64,000 nt of DNA from the NCBI GenBank assembly GCA_029884335.1, contig JAOUIA010000009.1:1-64000 (forward strand), in the 5' to 3' direction. The notes under the pieces are model-generated. The model searched no databases and was not told the origin of the DNA. It was given only the letters and a program-made list of their open reading frames with translations. The position numbers and the translations under genes are program-made. Within the stretch, counting starts at the first letter, position 1. Each line of letters begins with the position of its first letter. This document shows, piece after piece, positions 40,946 to 50,125 of the stretch. The stretch comes from Betaproteobacteria bacterium. GTDB lineage: Bacteria; Pseudomonadota; Gammaproteobacteria; Burkholderiales; Casimicrobiaceae.

Positions 40946-41807
40946 CCCCGCGGCGCCGGACGACGCGCCGAGGCTGGTCGAGGTCGACTGGGGCGGCCGG
41001 AGCGTCGCCATCGAGCACGCGTGGATCGGCAGCGCCCGCCGCGACGCGCCGCTCTTCGTGTTCCTGCACGAGGGTCTGGGGTCGCTCGCCATGTGGAAGG
41101 ACTTCCCGCGCGCGTTGTGCGACGCGCTCGGCGTGCGCGGCCTCGTCTACTCGCGCCCCGGTTACGGTGCCTCGACGCCGCGGCCGCCCGACGAGCGCTG
41201 GGACGTCGACTTCATGCATCGCCAGGCGCACGAGGTGCTGCCGGCGTTCCTCGCCGCCGTGGGAGTCGGCCCCTCTGCGCCGGCGCCCTGGCTCTTCGGG
41301 CACTCCGACGGCGGCTCGATCGCCCTGCTCTACGCCGCGCGCTTCCCCGGCCGGGTCGCCGGCCTGGCGGTGCTGGCGCCGCACGTCTTCGTCGAGGACG
41401 TGGGCCTCGCCAGCATCGACGCCGCCCGGCAGACTTTTCTGACCGGCAACCTCAGGGACCGGCTCGCGAGGTACCATCGCGACGTGGATTCGGCATTCTG
41501 GGGGTGGAACGACATCTGGCTGCACCCGCCGTTCCGCCGCTGGAACATCGAGGAGGAGATCGCCGCGATCCGCGTCCCCGTGCTCGCCGTGCAGGGACGC
41601 GACGACGAGTACGGCACGCTGGCGCAGGTGGAGGGCGTCGCGAAGGCGGTGCCGGGCACCCGCGTGGTCGTGCTCGACGATTGCGGACACTCGCCCCACA
41701 AGGACCAACCGGCGCGCCTCGTCGAGGAGGTGGCGCGCTTCCATGCCAACCCGGGTGCCGCAGGCACCGGCTCCTCGCCACACCAAGCACGCCAGGAGGA
41801 ACCATGA
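40920..41807 (+). CDS. Alpha/beta hydrolase
   Basis: FVFLHEGLGSLAMWKDFPRALCDALGVRGLVYSRPGYGAST...LFGHSDGGSIALLYAARFP...DDCGHSPHKDQP; GTG start inside the bclA 3' end. Confidence 0.9.
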   Translation: MSAKPLAADPAAPDDAPRLVEVDWGGRSVAIEHAWIGSARRDAPLFVFLHEGLGSLAMWKDFPRALCDALGVRGLVYSRPGYGASTPRPPDERWDVDFMHRQAHEVLPAFLAAVGVGPSAPAPWLFGHSDGGSIALLYAARFPGRVAGLAVLAPHVFVEDVGLASIDAARQTFLTGNLRDRLARYHRDVDSAFWGWNDIWLHPPFRRWNIEEEIAAIRVPVLAVQGRDDEYGTLAQVEGVAKAVPGTRVVVLDDCGHSPHKDQPARLVEEVARFHANPGAAGTGSSPHQARQEEP

Positions 41808-42994
41808 AGTCGAACACCCTGAACCGCCTCAAGCGGCTCGCCCTCGCTTCCGCCGTCGGGCTCGCAGTCGGCGTAGCCGCCGGCCCCGCGGCCGCGCAGC
41901 AAAAGCTCAAGGTCGGCCTGATGCTCCCCTACACCGGCACGTTCGCCGCGCTCGGCAACGCGATCGAGAACGGCTTCCGCCTCGCCGTCAGCGAGAACGG
42001 CGGCAGGCTCGGCGGCCGCGAGGTCGAGTACTTCAAGGTCGACGACGAATCCGACCCGGCGAAGGCCACCGACAACGCGAACAAGCTGATCAAGCGCGAC
42101 CAGGTCGACGTGCTGGTCGGCACCGTGCACTCCGGCGTGCAGATGGGCCTTGCCAAGGCGGCCAACGACAACAACGTGCTGCTGATCGTGCCGAACGCGG
42201 GCGCGGGCGCGGTCACCGGCCCGATGTGCAGCACGAACATCTACCGCAGCTCGTTCTCGAACTGGCAGCCCGGCTACGCGATGGGCGAGGTGGTCGCCAA
42301 GCGCGGCCACAAGAACGTCGTCACCATCACCTGGAAGTACGCGGCCGGCGACGAGTCGGTCGGCGGCTTCAAGGAGGCCTTCGAGAAGGGCGGCGGCAAG
42401 ATCGTCAAGGAGCTCTCCCTGCCGTTCCCGAACGTCGAGTTCCAGGCGCTGCTGACCGAGATCGCCTCGCTCAAGCCGGACGCGGTCTACACGTTCTTTG
42501 CCGGCGGCGGCGCGGTCAAGTTCGTCAAGGACTACGACGCAGCGGGCCTGCGCAAGACGATCCCGCTCTACGGCGCGGGCTTCCTCACCGACGGGACGCT
42601 GGAAGCGCAGGGCGCCTCCGCGGAGGGCTTGCTGACGACGCTGCACTACGCCGACGGCATCGACAACCCGAGGGAGAAGGCGTTCCGCGCGGGCTACGCG
42701 AAGGCCTTCCCGAGCGCGCCGGCGCCCGACGTGTACGCGGTGCAGGGCTACGACGCGGGGCAGATGCTCGCGACCGCGATGGCAGCGACCAAGGGCGACG
42801 CGAAGAAGTTCGACGTGATCCACGCAGAACTCTCCAAGGCCACGATCGACTCGCCGCGCGGCAAGTTCACGCTCTCGAAGTCGGGCAACCCGGTGCAGGA
42901 CATGTACCTGCGCGAGGTGAAGGGCAAGGAGAACCGCGTGGTCGGCATCGCGTCGAAGGCGCTCTCCGACCCGTCGCGCGGCTGCAAGCTGTAG
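41804..42994 (+). CDS. Liv-type ABC transporter substrate-binding protein
   Basis: Signal peptide, then QQKLKVGLMLPYTGTFAALGNAIENGFRLAVSENGGRLGGREVEYFKVDDESDPAKATDNANKLI. Confidence 0.93.
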   Translation: MKSNTLNRLKRLALASAVGLAVGVAAGPAAAQQKLKVGLMLPYTGTFAALGNAIENGFRLAVSENGGRLGGREVEYFKVDDESDPAKATDNANKLIKRDQVDVLVGTVHSGVQMGLAKAANDNNVLLIVPNAGAGAVTGPMCSTNIYRSSFSNWQPGYAMGEVVAKRGHKNVVTITWKYAAGDESVGGFKEAFEKGGGKIVKELSLPFPNVEFQALLTEIASLKPDAVYTFFAGGGAVKFVKDYDAAGLRKTIPLYGAGFLTDGTLEAQGASAEGLLTTLHYADGIDNPREKAFRAGYAKAFPSAPAPDVYAVQGYDAGQMLATAMAATKGDAKKFDVIHAELSKATIDSPRGKFTLSKSGNPVQDMYLREVKGKENRVVGIASKALSDPSRGCKL

Positions 42995-43047
42995 CGGCTG
43001 CGGAGGCTTCGCGCCCCTCGCACATGCCTCGCGCAACGGTCCGTCAC

Positions 43048-43126
43048 GTCGTCATTCCCGCGCAAGCGGGAATCCAGCGTCTTTGCGTTGCAGAGACGCC
43101 GGGTCCCCGCCTTCGCGGGGACGACG
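43048..43126. repeat. REPIN-like inverted repeat (copy D), livK-livH spacer
   Basis: cgtcgtcattcccgcgcaagcgggaatccag ... ccgggtccccgccttcgcggggacgacg. Confidence 0.85.
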
Positions 43127-43161
43127 GCGGGCCCGTTCGCGCGACCCGATAGTCGCAAGGC

Positions 43162-44043
43162 ATGGAGTTCGGCACGTTCCTGGTGCAGTGCCTCAACGCG
43201 CTGCAGTACGGGCTCCTGCTGTTCCTGGTCGCCAGCGGCCTCACGCTCATCTTCGGCATCATGGGCGTGATCAACCTGGCGCACGGCAGCTTCTACATGA
43301 TCGGCGCCTACATGGCGTACGCGCTGGCGCCGTTCGTGGCGAAGTGGACCGGCGGCGGCTTCTTCGCCACGCTCGCCGTCGGCCTCGTGCTCTCGGTCGC
43401 CCTGGGCTACGTGCTCGAGTGGGCGTTCTACTCGTTCCTCTACGAGCGCGAGCACCTGCAGCAGGTGCTGATGACCTACGGGCTCATCCTCGTGTTCGAG
43501 GAGCTGCGCAGCATCCTCGTCGGCAACGACGTGCACGGTGTCAAGGCGCCGGACTGGCTCGCCGGCAGCATCCCGCTCGGCGACCTGATGACCTACCCGG
43601 TCTACCGGCTGTTCATCTCGGCGGTGTGCGTGGCGCTCGCCGCCGCGATGTACCTCGTGCTCACCCGCACGCGGCTCGGCATGATGATCCGCGCCGGCGC
43701 CACGAACCGCGAGATGGTGCAGTCGCTGGGCGTGGACATCCAGTTCCTCTACCGCGTGGTGTTCGCGGCTGGCGTCGCGCTCGCCGTGTTCGCCGGCATG
43801 ATCGCCGCGCCGGTCTCGTCCGTGTACCCGGGGATGGGCAGCCAGGTGCTCATCATCTGCTTCGTCGTCGTCGTCATCGGCGGCATCGGCTCGGTGCGCG
43901 GCGCGCTGTTCGCCGCGCTGCTGATCGGGCTGGTCGACACGTTCGGCAAGGTCGTGTTCCCGCACGCCGCCGGAGTGCTCGTCTACGTGATGATGGCGCT
44001 GATCCTCCTCTGGAAGCCCGACGGGCTGTTCAAGGCGGGCTGA
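43162..44043 (+). CDS. Liv-type ABC permease (LivH-like)
   Basis: MEFGTFLVQCLNALQYGLLLFLVASGLTLIFGIMGVINLAHGSFYMIGAYMAY. Confidence 0.94.
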   Translation: MEFGTFLVQCLNALQYGLLLFLVASGLTLIFGIMGVINLAHGSFYMIGAYMAYALAPFVAKWTGGGFFATLAVGLVLSVALGYVLEWAFYSFLYEREHLQQVLMTYGLILVFEELRSILVGNDVHGVKAPDWLAGSIPLGDLMTYPVYRLFISAVCVALAAAMYLVLTRTRLGMMIRAGATNREMVQSLGVDIQFLYRVVFAAGVALAVFAGMIAAPVSSVYPGMGSQVLIICFVVVVIGGIGSVRGALFAALLIGLVDTFGKVVFPHAAGVLVYVMMALILLWKPDGLFKAG

Positions 44044-44044
44044 G

Positions 44045-45052
44045 TTGGACTTCCGCGGCGGACGCAACGTCGTGCTCGCGGCCGCCGTCGTGGCGGCGCT
44101 CGCGCTCTTCCCCCTCGTGGCGGGGAAGTTCGGCATCGACCTCGTCACCAAGATCATGATCTTCGCGGTGCTCGCGCTCTCGCTCGAGCTCCTCGTCGGG
44201 CAGACCGGGCTCGTCTGCTTCGGTCAGGCCGCGTTCTTCGGCATCGGCGCGTACGCCGTCGTGCTGGCCACGCCGCAGTACCAGGCGGTGTCGATCTTCT
44301 GGCTCGCCCCGCTCGCGGTGGCGTGCGCCACGCTCTACGCGCTGTTCGTCGGCTCGCTGGTGCTGCGCACGCGCGGCGTGTACTTCATCATGGTCACGCT
44401 CGCGTTCGCGCAGATGGCCTACTACGTGTTCCACGACACCCCGCTCGGCCGCGGCACCGACGGCGTCTACCTCTACGTCAGGCCGTCCGCCGAGGTGTTC
44501 GGCGTGACGCTGGTGAACTTCGAGAAGCCGGTGTCGCTCTACTACGTCGCGCTCGCCGCGCTGGTCGCGACGTTCGCGTTCCTCGCCGTGCTCCTGCGCT
44601 CGCGCTTCGGCCGGGCGCTGGCCGGCATCAAGGCCAACGAGCAGCGCATGCGCGCCGCGGGCTTCTCCACCTACGCGTACAAGCTCGCCGCATTCACGCT
44701 GTCGGGCGCGATCGCCGGCTTCGCGGGGGTGCTCTTCGCGGTCAAGGACGCGTTCGTCAACCCCGAGCTGCTGGCGTGGCACCTGTCCGGCTCGCTGCTC
44801 GTCATGATCATCCTCGGCGGGTTAGGCCGCCTGTGGGGCGCGGTGATCGGCGCCTTCGCCTACGCGCTGCTGCAGGAGTTCTTCCAGTCGCAGGCGATCT
44901 TCGGCGATCTCGCGAAGCACTGGCTGCTCGGCCTCGGGCTCACGATCATCGCGATGGTCGCGCTGCTGCCCGAGGGACTCGCCGGCCTGCCGGCCGCCGT
45001 CTCGCGCCGCCTGGCGCGCAAGCCCGCGAGGAGCGCCGGTGGCAACGCCTGA
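44045..45052 (+). CDS. Liv-type ABC permease (LivM-like)
   Basis: LALSLELLVGQTGLVCFGQAAFFGIGAYAVVL...FFQSQAIFGDLAKHWLLGLGLTIIAMVALLPEGLAGL. Confidence 0.94.
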   Translation: MDFRGGRNVVLAAAVVAALALFPLVAGKFGIDLVTKIMIFAVLALSLELLVGQTGLVCFGQAAFFGIGAYAVVLATPQYQAVSIFWLAPLAVACATLYALFVGSLVLRTRGVYFIMVTLAFAQMAYYVFHDTPLGRGTDGVYLYVRPSAEVFGVTLVNFEKPVSLYYVALAALVATFAFLAVLLRSRFGRALAGIKANEQRMRAAGFSTYAYKLAAFTLSGAIAGFAGVLFAVKDAFVNPELLAWHLSGSLLVMIILGGLGRLWGAVIGAFAYALLQEFFQSQAIFGDLAKHWLLGLGLTIIAMVALLPEGLAGLPAAVSRRLARKPARSAGGNA

Positions 45053-45794
45053 CGTGCTGATGCGCGGCGAGAAGCTCACGCGCCGCTGGGGCGGTCTCAC
45101 GGCCGTCGACGAGGTGTCGCTGGAGCTCGCGCGCGGCAGCGTGCACGCGGTGATCGGCACCAACGGCGCCGGCAAGTCGACGCTGATCAACCTGCTCTCC
45201 GGCGAGATCCCGCCCTCCTCCGGCCGCGTCGAGCTCAAGGGGGTCGACGTCACTGCCTGGCCGCAACCTGCCCGCGCGCGCGCCGGGCTCGGGCGCAGCT
45301 ACCAACGCACGACGATCTTCCCGCAGTTCACCGTTTTCGAGAACTGCAGGCTCTCCGCGCAGTCGCGCCTGCAGCGGCCGTGGGCGTGGTGGGAGCGCGC
45401 CGATGCCTGCGCGCTCGCCGTCGAGGCCGCGCGCGGCGCGGCGGCGAAGGCCGGCCTGGCCGCCGAGATCGACCGCCCGGCCGGGCTCCTCTCGCACGGC
45501 GGCCGGCGCCAGCTCGAGATCGCGATGTGCCTCGCCACCGACCCCGAGGTGCTGCTGCTCGACGAGCCGCTCGCCGGCATGGGCGCCGAGGAGACCGACC
45601 GCATGCTCGAGCTTCTTGCAGAGCTGCGCCCCGGCCACGCGATCCTGCTGGTCGAGCACGACATGGACGCCGTGTTCCGCGTCGCCGACCGCATCACCGT
45701 GATGGTGAACGGCGCCGTCATCGCCTCCGACGCGCCCCAGGCCGTGCGCGCGAATCCCGAAGTGCAGGCCGCCTACCTCGGACACCACGCGTGA
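45039..45794 (+). CDS. Liv-type ABC ATP-binding protein (LivG-like)
   Basis: GTNGAGKSTLINLLSG, LSHGGRRQLEIAMCLA, LLLDEPLAGMG. Confidence 0.94.
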   Translation: MATPDVLMRGEKLTRRWGGLTAVDEVSLELARGSVHAVIGTNGAGKSTLINLLSGEIPPSSGRVELKGVDVTAWPQPARARAGLGRSYQRTTIFPQFTVFENCRLSAQSRLQRPWAWWERADACALAVEAARGAAAKAGLAAEIDRPAGLLSHGGRRQLEIAMCLATDPEVLLLDEPLAGMGAEETDRMLELLAELRPGHAILLVEHDMDAVFRVADRITVMVNGAVIASDAPQAVRANPEVQAAYLGHHA

Positions 45795-45795
45795 G

Positions 45796-45980
45796 CCCGC
45801 AGGGCCGTCCCAAGGGCGAACAAGCCCCGCAGCGCGCAGCGCGGAGGGAAAACCCAATTCGCCCGCAGGGCCGTCCCAAGGGCGAACAAGCCCCGCAGCG
45901 CGCAGCGCGGAGGGAAAACCCAATTCGCCCGCAGGGCCGTCCCAAGGGCGAACAAGCCCCGCAGCGCGCAGCGCGGAGGG
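45796..45980 (+). repeat. 66-bp direct tandem repeat, about 2.8 copies, in the livG-livF spacer
   Basis: Unit cccgcagggccgtcccaagggcgaacaagccccgcagcgcgcagcgcggagggaaaacccaattcg starts at 45796, 45862 and 45928; copies appear identical until the last diverges after ggaggg. Confidence 0.97.
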
Positions 45981-45987
45981 TAGTCCA

Positions 45988-46698
45988 ATGAGCGCGGAGA
46001 AGCTCATCGAAGCGCGCGGCCTGCACGCGTGGTACGGCAGCAGCCACGTGCTGCACGGCGTCGACCTCCTGCTGGGCCGCGGCGAAACCGTCGGCCTGCT
46101 CGGGCGCAACGGGATGGGCAAGTCGACGCTGATCCGCACGCTGCTGGGTCACGTACGCGAGCGCGACGGGCGCATCAGCGTCGCCGGGCGCGACGTGTCG
46201 AAGGCGCGCCCGCACGAGGTCGCGAAGCTCGGCGTGGCCTACGTCCCCGAGGGCCGCGGCATCTTCCCCAACCTCACGGTGCGCGAGAACCTGCTCATGG
46301 CGGCGCGGCCGTCGCGCGACGGCCGCCGCGAGTGGAACTTCGAGCGCGTGATCGAGACGTTTCCCCGCCTCGGCCAGCGGCTGGACCACTTCGGCGCGCA
46401 GCTCTCCGGCGGCGAGCAGCAGATGCTGTCGATCGGCCGGGCGCTCGCCACCAACCCCGACGCGATCATCCTCGACGAGGCGACCGAGGGGCTGGCCCCG
46501 CTGATCGTGCAGGAGATCTGGCGCGTCATCGGGACGATCCGCACGGCGGGCATCGCGACGATGGTGGTCGACCGCGACTACCGGCGCGTGGCCGCGGAGT
46601 CGGATCGCGTCGTCGTGCTGCAGAAGGGGCGCGTGGTGCTGGAAGGTGCTGCGAAGTCGGTGCGGCACGAGGAGTTGGCGGGTTTCCTCGGCGTCTGA
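45988..46698 (+). CDS. Liv-type ABC ATP-binding protein (LivF-like)
   Basis: GRNGMGKSTLIRTLLG, LSGGEQQMLSIGRALATNP, IILDEATEGLAP. Confidence 0.94.
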   Translation: MSAEKLIEARGLHAWYGSSHVLHGVDLLLGRGETVGLLGRNGMGKSTLIRTLLGHVRERDGRISVAGRDVSKARPHEVAKLGVAYVPEGRGIFPNLTVRENLLMAARPSRDGRREWNFERVIETFPRLGQRLDHFGAQLSGGEQQMLSIGRALATNPDAIILDEATEGLAPLIVQEIWRVIGTIRTAGIATMVVDRDYRRVAAESDRVVVLQKGRVVLEGAAKSVRHEELAGFLGV

Positions 46699-47140
46699 CG
46701 CGCCAAGACCGCGTTCTGATCAACCAGGCGGCGGCAGCGCCGATCTGCACCAGCGGCGATTGGATGAGGACGGTGCCCCGTCTTGGTTCGACCATGCGGG
46801 CGGCCGATTGCGAAGCCCGGAAAGGAAGTGCCACCATTCGGGAGTCGCGATCGACCGGCGGCAGTCGGCCATCTCCTGCCATCCACCTGCTCGTGAGCAG
46901 ACGTTGACTACGACCGGAATCGAGGCACAGCAGGCTCAGCGTGGCACTGCGCGCGCTGAATCGGATTCCCGGAAGGGGAAGTCAGCGGTAAATTGTCAAC
47001 AGGTACAGGAACCTGCCCGTTTCGATGGCCCTGGCAAGACGCGCTGCGGTTCGGTCCCACCTTCAAGGCAGACAGTCAACGGCTCCGTTCGCGCGAAGCG
47101 GAGGCGAAGCCGTATTTCCCACGGACGAGGCAGGCAAGAG

Positions 47141-47494
47141 ATGAACAAGCTGCTGACCTCATCGGCTCTCTGCATCCTGCTTTGTGCAGGGCAGGCACTT
47201 TCGGCCGATCTCAACGCACCGTATTCGCCGACCCGTGCGGAGTGGCTGCGCGTCTACCTGGCGGAGAACATCACGACCAAGACGGACGATTGGCCGCTGC
47301 GGCTCAGGGTCATGGTGACGGTCGACAGCAACAATCAGCAGGTCTTGGTCACTCTGAAACCGTCGGGCGGCGAGAAGAAGCCAAGCAAGGAGCAGAGCGA
47401 CTTCATGATCTCTTCGGTCACCGAAATCGTGACGCGTGCGCTCGGCAGCTACGCATGGTCAAAGGACCTAAGAGTCACCGTCTCGTTTGTGTAA
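47141..47494 (+). CDS. Hypothetical secreted protein
   Basis: MNKLLTSSALCILLCAGQALSADLNAPYSPTRAEWLRVYLAENITTKTDDWPLRLRVMVTVDSNNQQVLVTL: clear signal peptide, no recognised family. Confidence 0.65.
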   Translation: MNKLLTSSALCILLCAGQALSADLNAPYSPTRAEWLRVYLAENITTKTDDWPLRLRVMVTVDSNNQQVLVTLKPSGGEKKPSKEQSDFMISSVTEIVTRALGSYAWSKDLRVTVSFV

Positions 47495-47610
47495 TCGCAA
47501 GACGTGCCGATCATCTCCGCTGTCGGCCTTCGAGGGCGCGCTGCAGTTGACCCGCGATAGCCGGGCGATGACCGGGAACTTCCGCCCCCGCCGGGTCATC
47601 CGCAGGGCCT

Positions 47611-47809
47611 GATCCGCACGCTGCTCGGTCACGTGCGCGAGCGCGACGGGCGCATCAGGGTCGCCGGGCGCGACGTGTCGAAGGCGCGCCCGCACGAAGT
47701 CGCAAAGCTGGGCGTGGCCTACGTCCCCGAGGGCCGCTGCATCTTCCCGAGCCTCACGGTGCGCGAGAACCTGCTCATGGCGGCGCGGCCGTCACGCGAC
47801 GGCCGCTGC
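47611..47809 (+). pseudogene. Truncated duplicate of livF
   Basis: Ungapped alignment to 46131-46329 with 11 mismatches over 199 bp by manual count; no start, Walker A or C-terminal half. Confidence 0.92.
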
Positions 47810-48177
47810 GACCGCCGGCGCGCGTCGCGAACTCCGTGACGCCTGCGCATCACCCGCCTCCACGGCTTCTCCGGGCCGCGCAGCCCACCCATCACCCCGG
47901 CTTCGCGTCGGCCCGGACAGGTCGGGGGCGTGTCACGCTGCCTCCCACGTCGCGTCATTGCGTTGGACTTCCCATCCTTGACCCGCTTAGGGTATTACCC
48001 TGAACAAGCGTTCCTGACGTGCGACTTGCCCCGCTCATCCGCCTCTCCGGAACCATCTGTATTGCCGCAGACGGCCGCCGGACGCCTCCCGGCGCGCTTG
48101 TCCAGCCCGGCCATTGAACCTTCAACGCAGCGGCCGGCCCAATTGACGTCTTCGAGCACACCTGCCCACACCCGACC

Positions 48178-49101
48178 ATGCGCACCGTCGTCACAGGAGG
48201 AACCGGACTCATCGGCCGGGTGCTGCTTCGCCGGCTTCCCGATCCTGCCGCCGTCCTGAGTCGCGCCGAAAAGCCCGCGGAACGACCGGCCGGGGCCGGC
48301 GAGGTCGTGCGTTGGGACCCGCTGGCGGGTCCGCCGCCGCCGCAGGCGCTGCGAGGTGCCGAGGTCGTGTTCAACCTCATGGGCGAGCCGGCTGCCGAGG
48401 GACGCTGGACCGCCGACAGGAAGCGGCGCATCCGCGACAGCCGCGTCGTCGGCACGCGCAACCTCGTCGCGGCGCTGGCTGGGCTCGACAAGCGCCCGCG
48501 CGTTCTCGTGTCGGCGTCGGCGGTCGGCTTCTACGGCGATCGCGGCGACGAGCTCCTCGACGAGCGCTCGTCCCGTGGCGAGGGCTTCCTGGCCGACGTC
48601 TGCGTCGACTGGGAGGGCGAGGCGATGGCCGCCGAGCGGCTCGGCATCCGCGTCGTGTGCGTCCGCATCGGCCTCGTCATGTCGACCGAGGGCGGCGCGC
48701 TCGGCAAGATGCTGCCGGCTTTCCGCCTCGGCGCCGGCGGGCGGCTCGGCAGCGGCCGCCAGTGGATGCCGTGGATCCACGTCGACGACGTCGTCGGCCT
48801 GCTGTTGCACGCTGCCGCTCAGGACTCGTTGTGCGGCCCGCTCAACGGCACCGCGCCGACGCCGGTGACCAACGCCGACTTCTCGGCCGCTCTCGGGCGC
48901 GCGCTGCATCGTCCGGCGCTGTTGCCGGTGCCGGCGTTCGCGCTGAAGGCGGCCTTCGGCGAAATGAGCGGGATGCTGATGGCCTCCCAGCGCGCGCTGC
49001 CGCGGCGCGCGCTCGAATCCGGGTATGCGTTCGCGCACCCCGAGCTCGACGGTGCACTGCGCGCACTGCTCGAGCCGGCCGTCGCGGCGACGGCCGCGTG
49101 A
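48178..49101 (+). CDS. TIGR01777-type NAD-dependent epimerase (YfcH-like)
   Basis: MRTVVTGGTGLIGRVLLRRLPDPAAVLSR...VLVSASAVGFYGDRGDELLDERSSRGEGFLADVCVDWE. Confidence 0.93.
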   Translation: MRTVVTGGTGLIGRVLLRRLPDPAAVLSRAEKPAERPAGAGEVVRWDPLAGPPPPQALRGAEVVFNLMGEPAAEGRWTADRKRRIRDSRVVGTRNLVAALAGLDKRPRVLVSASAVGFYGDRGDELLDERSSRGEGFLADVCVDWEGEAMAAERLGIRVVCVRIGLVMSTEGGALGKMLPAFRLGAGGRLGSGRQWMPWIHVDDVVGLLLHAAAQDSLCGPLNGTAPTPVTNADFSAALGRALHRPALLPVPAFALKAAFGEMSGMLMASQRALPRRALESGYAFAHPELDGALRALLEPAVAATAA

Positions 49102-49637
49102 GTACGACCGTGGCCACGCTCCATCGCCTCGAGCGCCGGCAGTTGCTGCAGCGCCCGGTCGACGACGTGTTCGCGTTCTACGCCGACGCCGCGAACCTCG
49201 AGGCGCTGACGCCGCCGTTCCTTCGCTTCCGGATCCTCTCTCCGATGCCGATCGCGATGCGCGCAGGCACGCGCATCGAGTACTCGCTGTCGCTGTACGG
49301 GGTGCCGATCCGCTGGCGCACGCTGATCACCCGCTGGGATCCCGGCGTGGCCTTCGTCGACGAGCAGGAGGCCGGACCCTACGCGTACTGGCGGCACGAG
49401 CACGCGTTCGAAGCGCACGGCGGCGCCACGCTGATGCGCGACACCGTGGACTACCGCGAGCCGCTGGGCGCTCTCGGCCAGATCGCTCACGCGATCTTCG
49501 TGCGCCGGTCGCTCCAGCGCATCTTCGACTTCCGCCGGGACGCCGTCCACCGGCTGCTCGGGGGGGCGGGCCCGAACGCGGCGGAGGCCGCGGGTCCGAC
49601 ATCGGCGACGCCGGCCGCGAGCCGGCAGGCTGCGTAG
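49098..49637 (+). CDS. SRPBCC family (START/Bet v1-like) protein
   Basis: HRLERRQLLQRPVDDVFAFYADAANLEALTPPFLRFRILSPMPIAMRAGTRIEYSLSLYGVPIRWRTLITRWDP; GTG start overlapping the upstream stop. Confidence 0.88.
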   Translation: MSTTVATLHRLERRQLLQRPVDDVFAFYADAANLEALTPPFLRFRILSPMPIAMRAGTRIEYSLSLYGVPIRWRTLITRWDPGVAFVDEQEAGPYAYWRHEHAFEAHGGATLMRDTVDYREPLGALGQIAHAIFVRRSLQRIFDFRRDAVHRLLGGAGPNAAEAAGPTSATPAASRQAA

Positions 49638-49646
49638 CGAGCCGAC

Positions 49647-50057
49647 ATGGCCGACTTCGACGTCGAAGTTTTCTACGATGGCGCGTGCCCGATGTGCGCG
49701 CGCGAGATCGCGATGCTGCGCCGTCTCGACCGGCGCGGGCGCATCCGCTTCACCGACATCGCCGCCCCGGGCTTCGATGCCGCGACGCTCGGCAAGAGCC
49801 ACGACGCGCTGATGGCGCGCATCCACGCGCGACTTCCCGACGGCACGATGGTCGACGGTGTCGAGGTGTTCCGGCGGCTCTACGCGGCCGTGGGCTTCGC
49901 GCCCGTGGCGGCGCTCACGCGCCTCCCCGGCGTGGCGCAGTTCCTCGATGTCGCCTACGACGCGTTCGCGAAGCGGCGGGTGCGCCTTGGCGGGCGTTGC
50001 GAAGCCGGCGCCTGTGCGTCTGGCGTTTCGACGCAGACCGAGGCACCCCGCGCCTGA
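49647..50057 (+). CDS. DUF393 family thiol-disulfide oxidoreductase-like protein
   Basis: [43 protein letters not shown] motif. Confidence 0.92.
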   Translation: MADFDVEVFYDGACPMCAREIAMLRRLDRRGRIRFTDIAAPGFDAATLGKSHDALMARIHARLPDGTMVDGVEVFRRLYAAVGFAPVAALTRLPGVAQFLDVAYDAFAKRRVRLGGRCEAGACASGVSTQTEAPRA

Positions 50058-50125
50058 CGGCGCCGCGGCGGATCGCCCGCTTCGCGCGGCACGTCGCCGA
50101 CGCTGCGGCGAGCCGCGCGCTGGAC

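Noticed and set aside
45796-45980. CRISPR array
   Set aside because: Direct contiguous 66-bp repeats with no spacers; a simple tandem duplication. No cas genes in the window.
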